64,000 nucleotides of DNA from Sepioteuthis lessoniana. Taxonomy: Eukaryota; Mollusca; Cephalopoda; Myopsida; Loliginidae. Position numbers and translations under genes: made by a program. Below, piece by piece: positions 1 to 10,081 of this stretch. The stretch covers positions 83,952,836 to 84,016,835 of the forward strand of contig OY757904.1 in assembly GCA_963585895.1 (NCBI GenBank), written 5' to 3'. Each line of letters begins with the position of its first letter. Within the stretch, counting starts at the first letter, position 1. Below the pieces are notes generated by a model that was not told where the DNA came from, made no database searches, and saw only the letters and a program-made list of their open reading frames with translations.

Positions 1-1033
1 CTAAAATATAAATTTATGAAGTAGGAACCTACTTTTTTTCTGCTCCTTTCTTTCTTTTCTCTTCTTTTTAGCTTGAGCAGTAGAAACCTATTTCTTTTGG
101 TTGTGCTAACTTCGAATTCTCTTCTGGAATTGTGAATGTAATACAAAGTCCTTCAGGTGGATTTAAATTCTTCTCATTTCTTTTGTTTTCCTTTTGGCTT
201 TCAAGCCTTCTTTGAACTCCCTTCTAGAATTCTGAAAGAAACACTAAATCCTTCAAGTAGACTTAATTCTTGATACACAACTCCATTTGAGTTGAGGAGT
301 AAAAACGTGGCCTAATTCTAATGCCTCTTGTTTCCAACTGACTACAGTTGATTTCAGCGGGTAACCTCAGGGACAACAGCACCCCTCCTCCAGAAACTCC
401 AGCCAATCAGATCAAAGCTCTTCTGCCACACATAGATTTTCTCCAAACACAAAAGCTAACCAACACTAAAAAAAAAGATACAATACAAAATAGGCCCCGA
501 ATAGACCTAGAAATGTTGGCACTCCATTCAATAAACCCATTTACTGAAAAAATTTCCACACTGTCCAGACAAGAGAAAAAAAAAATTTATTTAACATTAA
601 TTCTAACAGGGAATGGGAATATCCACAAAAGAACACCTATCATCTCCTTTTTCATTCTTACATAGGAAACTTGGGCCTCCAGGTACCATTCTCACAATTC
701 TTAATTGTCAGAACCGAAAGACCGAAGACAATGCAACTCAGTATCAAGAACTAAGGAACATAGACCATAAACTCTATGGCACGTACTTCCCTAGAACCAC
801 AAGTAATCTTCTATATGATCACTAACTCTTTTAGGAGTTCTATGAGGTCTAGAACTATGCATAGAGCCAGATGCTTGAACAACAGCATCTGCAGGAATTC
901 TTGAAATATTCTCAGAATCAGAGAGCTCTTCAGGAGGCTCTGAAGTCTGATGCAAATGACTAATAGATAATTCCAAAAGAAAGAGATGCTTCAATGAATG
1001 CTCCCGAGTAGTATTGTCAGACTTCTTAATTAA
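1..1033 (-). repeat. 3' LTR of the Pao element (partial)
   Basis: This stretch matches 11301-12333 almost base for base. By eye the two copies differ by a G/A change at 1008, a T/C change near 1032 and one missing A after 920. On the minus strand it follows the end of pol. The copy begins before the window starts. A minus-strand reading frame at 791-994 carries a run RPHRTPKRVSDHIEDY that resembles the end of Pao pol, so coding may run into the LTR. Confidence 0.85.
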
Positions 1034-1272
1034 GGACGATCATATACATGTGTCATCTCCCGAGGTAACTCAAAAATCATTCTGTCCAGTGACCAATTAG
1101 GACGAGATTTGGCTTGATTCTTAATGAGCACTACATCGTCCACCCCAATGACATTATTAAAAGCAGACTGATACAAATCCTGAGTCAAATCTCTTAACCT
1201 AAGGAGGTACTCCTCTTGCCACAAATTCCTAAACCTCTGTAGAAAGAGATCCCTACACTCAAAATTTTTCAA
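1030..1272 (-). pseudogene. Pao pol C-terminal domain (DUF5641-like)
   Basis: The 80-residue reading frame has the layout of the domain that follows the Pao integrase core: an aromatic-rich stretch (FLQRFRNLWQEEYLLRLRD), then VDDVVLIKNQ, then a PNWSLDRM run matching the usual P-x-W-x-L-G-R motif with D in place of G. The domain is thought to act with integrase in DNA binding; this is family knowledge. It stops at the LTR border and is separated from the integrase core by about 190 bases with stops, so it is not expressed as part of an intact polyprotein. Confidence 0.75.
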
Positions 1273-1461
1273 AAGATCACATCCGGGAAAGAGGAGCCCC
1301 TTAAAAAAAAACTCACCTGAATTTATGAAAACAGCGCTGCTAGAGTGAGGGTGGATAAATGCATTTGGGGATATGATATCAAAACCTACATCCCCAAAAC
1401 ATCGGTAAGTGAGGGGACGAGAGTTAACTGCATTTTGTATATCAGATAAAACAGAGAGTAG

Positions 1462-1761
1462 TTAAAAATAACTCAGTTTTTGTTTCTCCACCAACTTATA
1501 AAGGCAGCATTTCACCGTTTTTACAAGGCGCTCCAACACACTTCGAAACCAAGCTGAATACTGAGGTATAGTAAGATGTTTAATGTTGAAAGTGCTAAGA
1601 TTTTTCCCGAATTCGTCAGCTATATGCACCTGCTGGATCAAATTGCACCCAGCCACAAAGGATCGTGTATTATCAGAGTATATATGGAAAGGCACCCAAT
1701 ATTTATTTAAAAATCTAACCTTAGTAAGAACTACCGAATAGGTGGACATATGATTCACCAA
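1462..1761 (-). pseudogene. Pao integrase core, C-terminal half
   Basis: The translation contains IYSDNTRSFV, the second catalytic aspartate region of a Pao integrase, and ends with WFRSVLERLVKTVKCCLYK, which holds the third catalytic acidic residue (E in LERLVK). The family normally has G-G-x-W-E-R-L-V here. The first catalytic aspartate would lie upstream, on the far side of the Gypsy insertion, and is not recognisable. The N-terminal zinc-binding part of the same integrase lies at 6456-6824. The nested Gypsy insertion therefore landed inside the integrase gene. Confidence 0.75.
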
Positions 1762-1900
1762 TTCTAAAACAAGTAAAGATTAAAATATACATCTTCTTCA
1801 TTTCTTCACATTCCCGAACCCACAAGTGATCAGTGGAGTCTCTGCCCGTATGATGAAAAGGTTAGACAAAATTAATCCTGTGTTTGGTAGATTTATAACC

Positions 1901-2082
1901 TGTTATAATATGTAGTATAGTTGTGCCCCTTAGATCCCTTAAAACAAGAGCCGATCATCTGCCCTCTTTATCGTCACTTCCTGTAATGGCTGTCACATAA
2001 TAAACCTGTTATCTCCGAAGTCCCTGTCTTCATTTTGTTTTTCCAAAGTCATCGTTGTGAATCAAACCCGCATAACATAACA
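1901..2082 (+). repeat. Gypsy-1 5' LTR
   Basis: It begins TGTTATAATATG and ends ACATAACA, giving the TG...CA ends usual for LTRs. It aligns along its length with 6183-6365, with roughly 11% substitutions, an extra 3 bases near the start and a 4-base gap at about 1933. Confidence 0.8.
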
Positions 2083-2098
2083 TGGTGTTAGAAAGGGA
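2083..2098 (+). promoter_or_regulatory. Gypsy-1 primer binding site, tRNA-Leu type
   Basis: TGGTGTTAGAAAGGGA sits directly after the LTR. It is close to the complement of the 3' end of animal tRNA-Leu (TGGTGTCAGAAGTGGGA), with two changes and one missing base. Confidence 0.65.
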
Positions 2099-2279
2099 TT
2101 ACAAACACTCACACGGAAAACTGACTAGGAATTTACGGCGTAAAAGTAATATTTGGCCCAGTTTTGGACAACCCTTAAAAAAAGCAATACCACGTGTTCA
2201 CTCGCCAATGAAGGTAAGAGAATTTTCTCTCTAATTTCAAGCAAAAAAAAAAAAAAAGAAGAGAAATAACAGAATTACA

Positions 2280-2950
2280 ATGGCAGATTCCTTTCAAATA
2301 CCTCCACCAACGATAGACTGGTCTAATACGAACCTTTCTAAAACTATGGATAGATTTATACAGCAAGTTAGGCTTCATTTTGATGGTCCTATGCGAGACG
2401 TTGATGACGATATCAAATTTCGATATCTTCTTCTGTGGACTGACGGCGAAGAACAAGAGATAAGTGATACATTCTCTTTCAGGCACGATGAGGAAAGGAC
2501 CGTCAAAGCCTACATTACATGAACTACTACAATGTCGGTAAAGCCCAGACGAATCGGCACACTCATTTTTGAAACGACTCCGCCAAATAGCTAAACAATG
2601 CGAATACGAACTGGCCGTAGAAGATATACTGATAGTCGACCTCTTTATATTCGGCATACATTTAAAGTCTGCTCAGAAATCCTTAATGAAGGAAAGGAGC
2701 GACCTGACCATCGCAAAAGCGCTATGCATAGCAGAGACGGAGAAAGCGACTTGTAAACAAGTTGAGGCTATTCGTGTCCCGTTGGAAGACAGTAGCACAC
2801 ATGGTACAAGCAAAGAGTAGACCGACGCAATATGGATACTGTGGCAGACAAAACCCTCATGGAGAGTGCCCTGCAAGAAGGAAAACATGCAATAAAAAAG
2901 GACTCTTCGCGAACGTTTGCCGTTCAAAGAAGTAAGAAAAAAAAAACAAA
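2280..2950 (+). pseudogene. Gypsy-1 gag with degenerate zinc knuckle
   Basis: The ATG at 2280 opens an 80-codon frame typical of invertebrate Gypsy gag (MADSFQIPPPTIDW, then a stretch with FIQQVRLHFDGP). It ends in a stop at 2520. A second frame from about 2569 continues the capsid-like region. From about 2825 the translation shows Cys- and His-bearing runs (YCGRQNPHGECP, TCNKKGLFANVC) like a nucleocapsid zinc knuckle, but one cysteine pair is lost. Gag would form the particle and package RNA. At least two frame changes make this copy non-functional. Confidence 0.7.
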
Positions 2951-3099
2951 AACAAATAAAAGAGCAACAAAACCACAATGGCATAAAACAAGAGAATCCA
3001 CACAGCAATACAAAATGAAAGCAACAGTGACTCGAATGAAGAATTCTAATTTCATTCGGTCCGAAATTTACCACCAAACTCCATGGAAGCATACACCAA

Positions 3100-3550
3100 A
3101 TTAAAAATCAGCAACAAACAGGGACAAATATTTGTAAATAGACACAGGACAATTAGCAATCTTCTAAGATTTAAAAAAACTACTGGCATATAACTAAAAA
3201 AGACTCCAATTGCTTTCAGTGGAGCAACGATCAATCAGGAAGGAACATGTTGTCTGGGGGTAAGGTCCATGACATATATATTTGCATAACATTCCACGTT
3301 GTAAATTCTAAGGGACCAATGTTGCTAGGACTGCAATCATCATGAGATTTGGGGTTAGTAACCCTAAATTTAGCAGTAAAATCTGGTGCTCCAGCTACAA
3401 AAAAAGATACAGCAGAGTCAAAGGATGATCGAAGACCTCAGCATAACAAAAAACCCATTCCAATGCTACGATCAAACCCGAAAGGAAACCTACAAGAAAG
3501 GAACAAGATCATCCATGAATTTTCCGATGTATTTGATTCCATTGGTTGTC
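3100..3550 (+). pseudogene. Gypsy-1 protease remnant
   Basis: A D-T-G triplet at 3141-3149, followed by hydrophobic residues, stands where a retroelement aspartic protease is expected, between the zinc knuckle and RT. A stop follows within ten codons. The region 3349-3550 leads into the start of RT (EFSDVFDSIG), the usual sequence before the RT fingers. No continuous protease frame survives, so the call rests on position and the short motif. Confidence 0.45.
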
Positions 3551-3645
3551 CTGAAGACCTGCCTAGGGCAATGAACGATAGGGAGGAGTGGCGAGAGAGG
3601 GTCAGGGATATCCGTGCTACCAGCGCGACATCATGATGATGATGA
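3551..3645 (-). mobile_element. 95-bp RTE-like LINE 3' tail inserted in Gypsy-1
   Basis: The bases TGGTTGTC occur at 3543-3550 and again at 3646-3653. The segment between reads, on the plus strand, as the extreme C-terminus of the RTE-like LINE found elsewhere in the window (REEWRERVRDIRA), then a stop and a (TGA)n run. Without this segment and one TGGTTGTC copy, the Gypsy RT frame is continuous across the site. It is therefore a severely 5'-truncated LINE insertion with an 8-bp target duplication. Transcription sense of the inserted copy is plus; the strand field marks the antisense shadow only loosely. Confidence 0.8.
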
Positions 3646-3653
3646 TGGTTGTC

Positions 3654-4440
3654 TACTGGGTGAATACACCATTCATGTGGACCCAACAATTCCACCAGTT
3701 GTTCATCTACCTCAATGGATCCTAATAGCTCTCAAAGAAAAATTAAAAGCAGAGCTGGATTCCCTTGTTACCAAAGGCATAATATCTCCAGTGACAGAGC
3801 CAACACCATGGGTTAATTCGATTGTTTGTGTAACTAAGGCCAATGGTTCAGTCAGATTATGGCTAGACCCTCGAGACTTAAACAAGGCAATACGCAGGCC
3901 CCATTATGTTACCCCAACATTTGAGGATGTCACAGCAAAGCTACGTGGAGCAAGATGGTTCACTATTGTGGACATCAAGTCTGGATACTGACATTTAAAC
4001 CTGAATCAAAAGTCAAGAAAGCTCACAACTTTCATAACCCCAAATGGTAAATACTTGTTTAACAGGTTCCCAATGGGAATAAAACGCGCACAAGATGAAT
4101 TTCAAAGGGCCATGGAAGAGAATTTTGGTGGCATAAAAAATGTCCTTTTCATATGCAATGATATGATAGTATATGGATTCGAAGAAGCTGGCAGTGACCA
4201 TAACAAAGACATAAGACAGCTAATGCTAAGAGCAAAGGAGAGAAACTATAAATTCAACCTGGAAAAATTTGTGGCAAAGACATCAGAAATACCCTTTTAT
4301 GGCCACACCATCTCAAAGGATGGTATCAAACCAGACTCTAAGAAAGTAGAAGCAATTGTACAAATGCAACCTCCTGAAGACGAAAAGCCACTCACTAGTT
4401 TTCTGGGATTAGTCAATTACCTGAACAAGTTCTCACTATA
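3654..4440 (+). pseudogene. Gypsy-1 reverse transcriptase
   Basis: The frame carries the RT fingers and palm signatures: LVTKGIISPV, the T-P-W-V-N-S run, LDPRDLNKAI and FTIVDIKSGY (first catalytic aspartate). A TGA at 3989-3991 replaces the tryptophan codon that normally follows GY, and the same frame continues with FNRFPMGIKRAQDEFQ. The Y/F-x-D-D box reads ICNDM, so one catalytic aspartate is now asparagine. The FYGHTISKDGIKPD and FLGLVNYLNKF runs mark the thumb and connection. The active-site change and the stop codon agree that this enzyme is dead. Confidence 0.85.
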
Positions 4441-5093
4441 ACTCACAGCCTTGACTAAACCACTTCAGGACTTAATATCTACAAAGAATGATTTTATATG
4501 GTCATCTCTACAACAAAGGGCATTTGAAAAAGTCAAGAGATCCAGAAAACTACTATACTCATGTATTTTGATCCAAAGGAACCAATTGTATTACAGGTTG
4601 ATGCATCTACAGCAGGTATTGGTGCAGCTCTTCTCTAAAAAGAGATGCCAGTTGCATTTGTAAGACGCTGTTGGGTCCAGAACCTCGATACTTAAGCATA
4701 GAAAGGGAAATGTTAGCCATCAGCTTTGGCTTGGAGAGATTTCACCATTATGTCTGGGGTCATAAGGTAACAATCCAAACAGATCATAAGCCCTTAGAAT
4801 CCACAGCACTAAAGAACATATCACAAGCACCTCCAAGACTTGTGAGAATGCTACTAAAAGTTGAAGGATTTGACTTCACAGGGAAATACACCCCAGAAAG
4901 AGCAGTACCAATTGCAGACTGCCTATCACAAGTATCACTAAGACCCAGCATACACATTGAAGGAATTGATCTCAATGTTCACACTACAATGGAATGTTTT
5001 AATTTTTCACCGACCATGATAGAGAATATTAAGGTTGAAACATTACAGGACCCATTGCTGATAGAACTTGCACATATGGTGATGTCAGGCTGA
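4441..5093 (+). pseudogene. Gypsy-1 RNase H
   Basis: After the RT connection, the translation shows the D-A-S of RNase H at about 4600 (VDASTAGIGAAL). It then shows YLSIEREMLAISFGLERF and IQTDHKPLES, which hold the other acidic residues. RNase H removes template RNA during reverse transcription. A stop at about 4636 and a frame change near 4660 interrupt it. The segment ends with the PIADCLSQ run, the usual end of Gypsy RNase H. Confidence 0.75.
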
Positions 5094-5149
5094 CCAGCCA
5101 ATTGATCTAACTGTCCCAGCTGCCTCTTACTCTTCTGGAACTTCAGAGA

Positions 5150-6060
5150 TGAATAGGAATTCAAGATGGAATTTTGCTCAAGAGCATCTCTGCAAAAAGG
5201 CATACTGGAAGAACTCCATGCAGCATATCAAGGGGTAGAAAAAACAAGATTGAGAGCCCGTACAGTAATATACTTGGTAGGGATGAATAAAGACATTGAA
5301 GACTTTATTACTAATTGCAAAACCTGTTAAAAATATCAGACAAGTATTCCAGCTGAAACTATGCATCAGCATGAAATCCCAACTTACCTTTGGCAATATG
5401 TCAGTGCAGATTTATTAAAAATGGCAGGGAATGAGTACTTGTTAGTAGCAGATCAGTACAGCCAAAGCCCATTCATACATTCACTCCACTCTACCTCATT
5501 AGCAGCTGTTATCAAACATATAAAAGCAATATTTGAGGAGCAAAGCATACTGGAAATCTTGTACACTGATAACAGCACGCAGTTCACAAGCAAGGAATTT
5601 GCATAGACATCTTCACCACATTACCTGAAGTCTTACAGCTTTGCAGAAAGAATGGTTGGAGTGTGCAAGAGAATACTGGTGAAGGCATGGGAAACTGGAC
5701 AAGACAGCTATTTAGCATAGTAGAGTCTGAAAGTGATAGCGTCCATAGAAGAAATAGACAATTTATCTGACCAGCGAAAAGAGACTCAATATTTAGGGAC
5801 AGATATGACCAACCACCTTTAACCGATGCAAATGCATCAGAAAAAGAACTACACACCAGTATCAGTGTTCTATCGCTTCATCATACCCTTCAGAGCGGGT
5901 CATCGACAGACCCCAGCCAGAGAATGATACCTGACGAATGAACACCACCTGTATTGGTAAAACAGTCAACCACTGCATCCTGCATCAGCAGGCCCTATAG
6001 ACCCATTCCAGAACTGAGGCGATCCATGTGGTGTATAAAGACTACTCAGAGGCTAGACCT
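5150..6060 (+). pseudogene. Gypsy-1 integrase and pol tail
   Basis: A zinc-binding region (ELHAAYQGVEKT, then NCKTC) precedes the catalytic core. The core keeps D in YVSADLLKM, D in LYTDNSTQFTSKE, and E in FAERMVGVCKR further on. One zinc-binding histidine is replaced. Stops fall after the NCKTC cysteines and after SKEFA. Integrase joins the cDNA to the target. The frame decays after about 5800 and nothing coding is seen from there to the purine tract. Confidence 0.75.
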
Positions 6061-6170
6061 GTAAAGTTCCCCACCTTATAAATAAATAAAAGACTATAGC
6101 TTCCCTCTAACAATTTTAGGAATAAGAAATTAAAAAAAAAAATTAATTAAATAAGAGCCCACTCTCAATT

Positions 6171-6182
6171 AAGGAGAGGAGA
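6171..6182 (+). promoter_or_regulatory. Gypsy-1 polypurine tract
   Basis: AAGGAGAGGAGA directly abuts the TGT start of the right LTR, where plus-strand DNA synthesis is primed. Confidence 0.75.
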
Positions 6183-6365
6183 TGTAATATGTAGTATAGT
6201 TGTGCCCTTTAGTCTGATCCCTTAAAACAGATGTCGATCATCTGCCCTTTATATCGTCATTTCCTGTGTTGGCTGTCACATAATAACCCTGTCATCTCCG
6301 AAGTCCCTGTCTTCATTTTGTTTACCCCTAGTCATTGTTGTGAATTAAACCCACATAACATAGCA
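6183..6365 (+). repeat. Gypsy-1 3' LTR
   Basis: It starts TGTAATATGTAG and ends ATAGCA, and aligns with the 5' copy at 1901-2082. The Pao sequence resumes directly to its right. Confidence 0.8.
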
Positions 6366-6455
6366 TAACTTTAGGGTACTTAAAAGATATAGCATTGTAC
6401 CTTTTGCAGAGGCTACAGGAAGAAATAACAGACTTAATAGCCTGTCTGGCCTTAT

Positions 6456-6824
6456 TTATCCAGGATACAAAATATCTTGAGGGTACAAACTGGATTTACC
6501 AATCCTTTCCCTAGATCTGACTAATCCTCTATCATCCAGAAAGAGTTCCAAATTTGCAACCAGATGGGAGACCTCATGATTGGCAGGACTTGACAGGAGA
6601 GTTTTCTCTTTCGAGAGAAATAAAGACTGTACCAACTTAAGCAAATAGACTCTGGCAGACAACCATGGCTCATCTGATGACTTCTTCAGCACCAACATGA
6701 ATCTAAATACATATGACAAAACCCTCATAAGTTTTGTTAAGGAAGAAAATCCCTCAAAATTCATCAGCGGAACAACATTCTGAACAACAGGAGAACTAGT
6801 GATGGTGTTGGACAGTACCATCAT
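6456..6824 (-). pseudogene. Pao integrase N-terminal region
   Basis: The 122-residue frame matches the stretch between the A17 region and the integrase core of Pao elements. It has LMRVLSYVFRFM, a Q-x-x-x-F run, then LELFLDDRGLVRSRERIGKS, the conserved L-D-x-x-G-L-x-R-x-x-x-R-I motif. It breaks off at a YPQDILYPG run close to the Gypsy-1 insertion site. Its continuation on the far side is the core at 1462-1761. Confidence 0.8.
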
Positions 6825-6999
6825 CTATCTGGACTCAAACAATTTAAATCTTGGGGTTATATATTCACCAATCAACCACTCAGGCCCAATTAACCAGAAC
6901 TGCAATTCGGACCTAAATTTGTCCAAACTAAGTCACTTTGTGATCAGATCTGCCAGATTATCAGAGGTATATACATATTTGAATACCAAATCAAATCCC

Positions 7000-7286
7000 G
7001 TGCCCGTGGTGTAGTCGTTATCGCCGTAGGAAATGAACACGGCGATACGAGTTCAAATCCTGGATGATACTGATTGCATTTCACATTGCACTAATACCCT
7101 TGGGAAAGGTATGAATCCAATTATTCTCCCTCCAGCTATGGGTAAATAGTAGGACAGACTAGGTTCTTCAGCCTTGGTTAGGCAACTAGTCTAGGAGAAG
7201 GAAAACTCTGAATTGAAACCTGTTAAACTCCGCTTAAAAATTGACCATGTGTCATATCCTGCCCGAGCGGAGGGGTTGGTAAATAG
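7000..7286 (+). mobile_element. tRNA-derived SINE, family A, with perfect target duplication
   Basis: The 16-bp sequence TACCAAATCAAATCCC occurs at 6984-6999 and 7287-7302 and brackets the element. The head has pol III promoter boxes like a tRNA: TGGTGTAGTC (A box, 7007-7016) and GTTCAAATCC (B box, 7051-7060). The body has no protein potential and recurs at about 34.9, 45.7 and 51.9 kb. It lies between the Pao integrase and A17 regions. Confidence 0.9.
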
Positions 7287-7366
7287 TACCAAATCAAATC
7301 CCAGATTGTGCAATTTCCCAATTCTTTCTCAAATGTCCTTTAAATAAGCATTTTGTCTTAATATTT

Positions 7367-7783
7367 TCAGACAAAATCTGCAACAAAACAACTTGTGTGT
7401 CTACAGCCACAATAATACTTTTCACAGTTTCTGGTGGAAAAACTTTTAAGATGTTGGGAATACATTTTACAGTGAGGAAAACAGAATAATTCAAGAGAAG
7501 GCAAGGTTCTCGTTATCAAGGGGGCTACTTTAGCCTTGGAAAATACTAAACTTGCAGACCCACACTGGAAGATATAGGACCTTTGTGAAGCATCACAAAA
7601 TACTAATAAAGAGGCAGAGGTCGAGGAGTCCACAACAAATCTTCTGAACCTCAAACAGTCCAAACTCACCAGATCTTGATATAACTTGTCCCAAATAAGT
7701 TGGAGATCTAACAGAATTTTTTGATCCCAACTTAATCTCATCTTCCAAATTTTACTGAGGAGTATTCTCCCTTTAACCGTCAC
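7367..7783 (-). pseudogene. Pao A17 / RNase H-like region
   Basis: The frame opens with TVKGRILLSKIWKMRLSWD, the very conserved entry to the Pao A17 region. It continues with FCDASQRSY and LVFSKAKVAPL, then TLPSLELF, all hallmarks of the Pao RNase H-like domain. The D in FCDAS is the first catalytic acidic residue. Coding fails after the LELF run. The frame is open at its start, but the RT palm that should precede it is missing. Confidence 0.85.
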
Positions 7784-7789
7784 TGGCGT

Positions 7790-8055
7790 ACATAACCCAA
7801 GCAGATAAAAAATAGAAAATTTTGAGACAGTATACCTCTCAAACCCTGTTTAGTCAAACGGGTAACAACACGATCAAGCACACTTAATGCTACTTGATAA
7901 TTGAAAAAGATCGAAGGCAGTTTGTCTTTATCCCAGGGCAAATTGACATAATAACAATTATCTCTGTATGAGATAGAATTGCAGAAAGAAGCTATTTTAT
8001 CTCTGTCGTAATCACTGACAGAGTCCTCAACAATACCTAAAGTCTCTAAACTAAA
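7790..8055 (-). pseudogene. Pao reverse transcriptase, N-terminal remnant with palm deleted
   Basis: On the minus strand this region translates to the start of Pao RT, including YVNLPWDKDK (family: Y-x-V-x-L-P-W) and VLDRVVTRLTKQG. It then runs straight into IFYFL-like sequence that belongs just before the A17 domain. The roughly 200 residues that should lie between, with the Y-V-D-D box, are absent. Several stops also occur. The deletion is inferred from the order of recognisable blocks. Confidence 0.65.
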
Positions 8056-8149
8056 GAGCTTGTCTACTGCTCTCTCTCTTTCTCTCTACAAAGGATTCAG
8101 TAAAGCTGTAAAATGGATCAAAGTAGTCAGATTTTGGCTCAAGCATAAA

Positions 8150-8816
8150 TTAACATGTCACAGGACCCTGAGAATAGTCAGAAACAACCTGACTATAATT
8201 GATGCTGCTAATGTCAGAATTAGTGGCATTTACGACTTGGCACAGAAAATCAAATACATTACCGAAAGGCGATATATCTTGAGGAAAATCAAAGGCAGAT
8301 CCTTTCATAAAGTGAATCAGCTGCATAGGTCCCATGTATTTCAATACATCTGCCCTTATCAATCCATGTACTGAGAGACAATCATTACATACACAAGAAA
8401 AATCAACAGCCAACTTGCTACCACCAGCAATAATATTTCTCACAGCAGCACTAAGACCTTTAACATGAAATAAAGGTCCAAGCATTTATTGACCAGAAAA
8501 GGAACAGAACACTCAAAGTTAGGTAACTTTACACATAACTCAAGCTTATTCAGACTCCTCCTGGCCAAACCGAGAAAGATCTTAATTATAAAGTCTTTTT
8601 TACAAGAACAGTACAGCAGTGTAAAATATTCAGTACTCTGTAAGATTGATTAGAGCTCTGGCTGCCAGAATCCAATTGACAATTAAATGCCTTTTCAAGC
8701 TTATCCCTAACAACTGTAATTTGCACTATGGGTAATAGAAGATTCATATCTTCCATCTGCAAGCAAGGATTTGTATATACTTGAGACTTCTCTAAGTCAG
8801 GACATAAGGCACCCAT
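8150..8816 (-). pseudogene. Pao aspartic protease region (DUF1758-like)
   Basis: The frame at 8586-8816 contains NCQLDSGSQSSNQSY, matching the L-D-S-G-S-Q active-site run of Pao proteases. The next frame, 8150-8485, continues with LSVHGLIRADVLKYMG, the family I-G-x-D region with R for G, and later protease residues. The two pieces are separated by about 100 bases and a frame change. The enzyme would cut the polyprotein; here it is broken. Confidence 0.75.
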
Positions 8817-8819
8817 GTG

Positions 8820-9278
8820 TTAACCACTCTTGCATTTCCAACATGAATAGAGGCGACCATTTTTACCAAGACATTGCTCGGTATTATGTGCAGGACTTGA
8901 ACAATAAATACTCAACTTAGCTGCCCTGCATTGTTGCAAACGGTCTTTTAGTGCAGGATACTTCTTTATGTAGAAAGCACTGTAACTATTACATCTGCAA
9001 AAATTGAATTTATTGTTAGTAAGAGTTGGTTTTACAAAGAAATTCTCCTATGTGGAGGGTTTCCTGCTAACCTTAGTGGATTTAGATTTACTTAAGGTTT
9101 TTTGCTTGCTGACAGGTTTAATGGAATTAGACGTCTCAGGTTTAGGGATCTCCAATGTACAAATCACATCGGAATGATGATCTAAGATATCACCCAGTGA
9201 GGGATAATTTTGACCTATTACGTGTATAATCTCACATTTAAACTGAGTAGGGAGTTTTTCAAAAATGATACAGCTCAA
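8820..9278 (-). pseudogene. Pao gag C-terminal part and zinc knuckles
   Basis: The frame at 9048-9278 has LPTQFKCEIIHVIGQN, the family motif L-P-x-x-L-x-x-x-x, followed by a Lys/Ser-rich linker. Downstream on the same strand (9010-8820) the translation shows spaced Cys and His residues (FCRCNS, CSSPAHNTEQC, CWKCKSG, then H and C), a Pao-type Cys-rich region. A stop lies inside the last knuckle. Confidence 0.65.
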
Positions 9279-9556
9279 AAGCTGATTACTTGAGGTGTAG
9301 TTTACTAGAAAATCCCGGGAAAATTAATTTTTAAGCTTATATATCTGAGCCTTCAGTTTGGTCAAAAACATCTTAACTGATTTAAAATCCGAATCTTGAA
9401 GGGGTTTTGAGTCATGAATAGACTTAAAAATGGTGTTAGCTATATATTTTTTGTCCAGAAATTCTCGCCCTATTATTTTCACAGCTGTGTCAAAATTAGC
9501 ATCTGAGATAGACAGATGGCTTATTATTTTGTGAGCATAATTCTTGAGATGATTCT

Positions 9557-10075
9557 TTAAAAGGACTTACTCTTAATGCTTGAGACACAATTCTCAAACT
9601 CCTTATAGAAGTTGAGATCGGCCAACTTATCATTTTCCAAACTATCAGGGTCAAAAACTGGACACTTCAATTTGAGAGTAACAATATAATGTGAGAATCC
9701 CAACCCTTCTGCTTCTATGGTAAGTTGTGTAACATTCTCGACTTCCTCCAGTTTACACAAACATTGAGACATATGCAAACAATATAATGTCTTGTTCTCA
9801 TCGTGCTTTATAATTTCTTCATTATCTACTTCCATGTAGCCATTTGTTACCTGTTCATTAAGTGAATCAATAGAAGAAAGTAGAACCTCAACTCTACTCT
9901 CCTGGTCCAAAAATAAATTCTTTCCCACGTTTTCTTCAGATTTGAGAAATTCAAGAATAGTATTTACGTTCTTCTTGAGAATATCTCGCTTCCTCAATAA
10001 GAGGTGGACTGTGGGTGAAGAAGTCATTGTTAAAATTACTGAAAACCAAGATGATGTCAAAAATGGCTGGAACAA
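9557..10075 (-). pseudogene. Pao gag N-terminal part
   Basis: A 172-codon open frame, rich in Lys, Glu and Leu, with a likely coiled-coil (LLLRKRDILKKNVNTILEFL) matches the helical N-terminus of Pao gag (DUF1759-like). The ATG at 10075 is the first in frame. It ends in a stop at 9557, and about 280 bases with stops separate it from the next gag block. This is the longest intact Pao frame in the copy. Confidence 0.6.
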
Positions 10076-10081
10076 ACTAGG

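Larger units (their letters stand above)
1901..6365 (+). mobile_element. Nested Ty3/Gypsy retrotransposon (Gypsy-1)
   Basis: Two 180-bp terminal repeats flank gag, protease remnant, reverse transcriptase, RNase H and integrase on the plus strand. A tRNA-Leu-type primer site follows the left LTR and a purine tract precedes the right one. Possible target duplication is TAACC before and TAACT after. It lies inside the integrase of the minus-strand Pao element. The coding frame has many stops and shifts, and the RT active site is changed, so the copy is dead. Comparing the LTRs by eye gives about 20 substitutions in 180 bases plus two small indels, which marks an old insertion. Confidence 0.85.

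Noticed and set aside
7000..7075. A tRNA gene
   Set aside because: A and B boxes are present but no cloverleaf with paired acceptor ends can be formed, and the unit has a SINE body and target duplication.
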